A stretch of 6,499 nt of DNA from an uncultured Lachnospiraceae bacterium (GTDB lineage: Bacteria > Bacillota > Clostridia > Lachnospirales > Lachnospiraceae), in NCBI GenBank assembly GCA_902782655.1, contig CACZNY010000225.1, positions 1 to 6,499 on the forward strand, given 5' to 3'. How positions within the stretch are numbered: position 1 is the first letter of the stretch; the number at the start of each line of letters is the position of its first letter. The notes under the pieces are model-generated. The model was not told where the DNA came from, searched no databases, and was given only the letters and a program-made list of their open reading frames with translations. This document shows positions 6,407-6,499 of this stretch, piece by piece. The position numbers and the translations under genes are program-made.

Positions 6407-6499
6407 TCAGACCTGAAAACGGATTATCCCGCCGCTCCCGTTCTTTGAAAGAAGCTTTTTCATTTCCTTAAGGGCTGAATTGTGCCTGAGCTTTATCTG
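6407..6499 (-). CDS. C-terminal end of an upstream gene, possibly primosomal helicase PriA
   Basis: The frame entering from the right edge is open for 30 codons, reading QIKLRHNSALKEMKKLLSKN then GSGGIIRFQV, and stops with TGA at 6409-6407. It ends 41 nt before def on the same strand. In Clostridia priA commonly sits directly upstream of def-fmt. The pattern of a charged helix followed by a short beta-strand at the very end fits a PriA C-terminus, though the usual final D-x-NP residues are not seen. The identity is a guess from position; the coding call rests on an open frame and sensible composition only. Confidence 0.45.
   Translation of the reverse strand, partial: QIKLRHNSALKEMKKLLSKNGSGGIIRFQV

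Overview
This window looks like a chromosomal piece of an anaerobic low-to-mid-GC Firmicute, most likely class Clostridia and probably a Lachnospiraceae-type organism. That is inference from the def-fmt arrangement, the strong AGGAGG ribosome binding sites, the roughly even base composition, and a very long oxygen-sensitive Fe-S sensor kinase. All genes I can support lie on the minus strand, so they are transcribed from the right end of the window towards the left.

Right end, 4864-6499: the tail of an unidentified upstream gene (possibly priA) is followed by def (peptide deformylase) and fmt (methionyl-tRNA formyltransferase), only 2 nt apart. Together they form the formyl-methionine cycle: Fmt formylates the initiator Met-tRNA and Def removes the formyl group from the new protein. 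The last codons and the stop of fmt lie inside a roughly 112-bp palindromic element (4776-4887) with 20-nt imperfect terminal inverted repeats. It resembles a MITE or other small intergenic repeat.

Middle, 3218-4755: a NamZ/YbbC-type (DUF1343) exo-beta-N-acetylmuramidase, presumably exported and involved in peptidoglycan turnover or recycling. The first in-frame ATG (4549) would leave out a clear lipoprotein signal peptide. The longer reading frame has no ATG, GTG or TTG. An ATT codon at 4741 sits 8 nt after a perfect AGGAGG, so a rare AUU start is the best reading, with a frameshift as the alternative.

Left, 115-3111: the most interesting gene, a 998-residue sensor protein. Its N-terminal half is a two-cluster ferredoxin plus [FeFe]-hydrogenase-like domain and a further four-cysteine Fe-S domain. 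Its C-terminal half is a hybrid histidine kinase (HisKA, HATPase, receiver) ending in an HPt-like domain whose phosphoacceptor histidine is replaced by glutamine. The cluster-binding cysteines are kept but residues needed for hydrogen catalysis are changed, so I read it as a redox or H2 sensor. A second gene starts 57 nt downstream with a good ribosome binding site and runs off the left edge after 19 codons. It could be a partner, but too little of it is visible to say.

There is no gene-free stretch above 300 bases, and I saw no tRNA, rRNA, CRISPR array or insertion sequence transposase.
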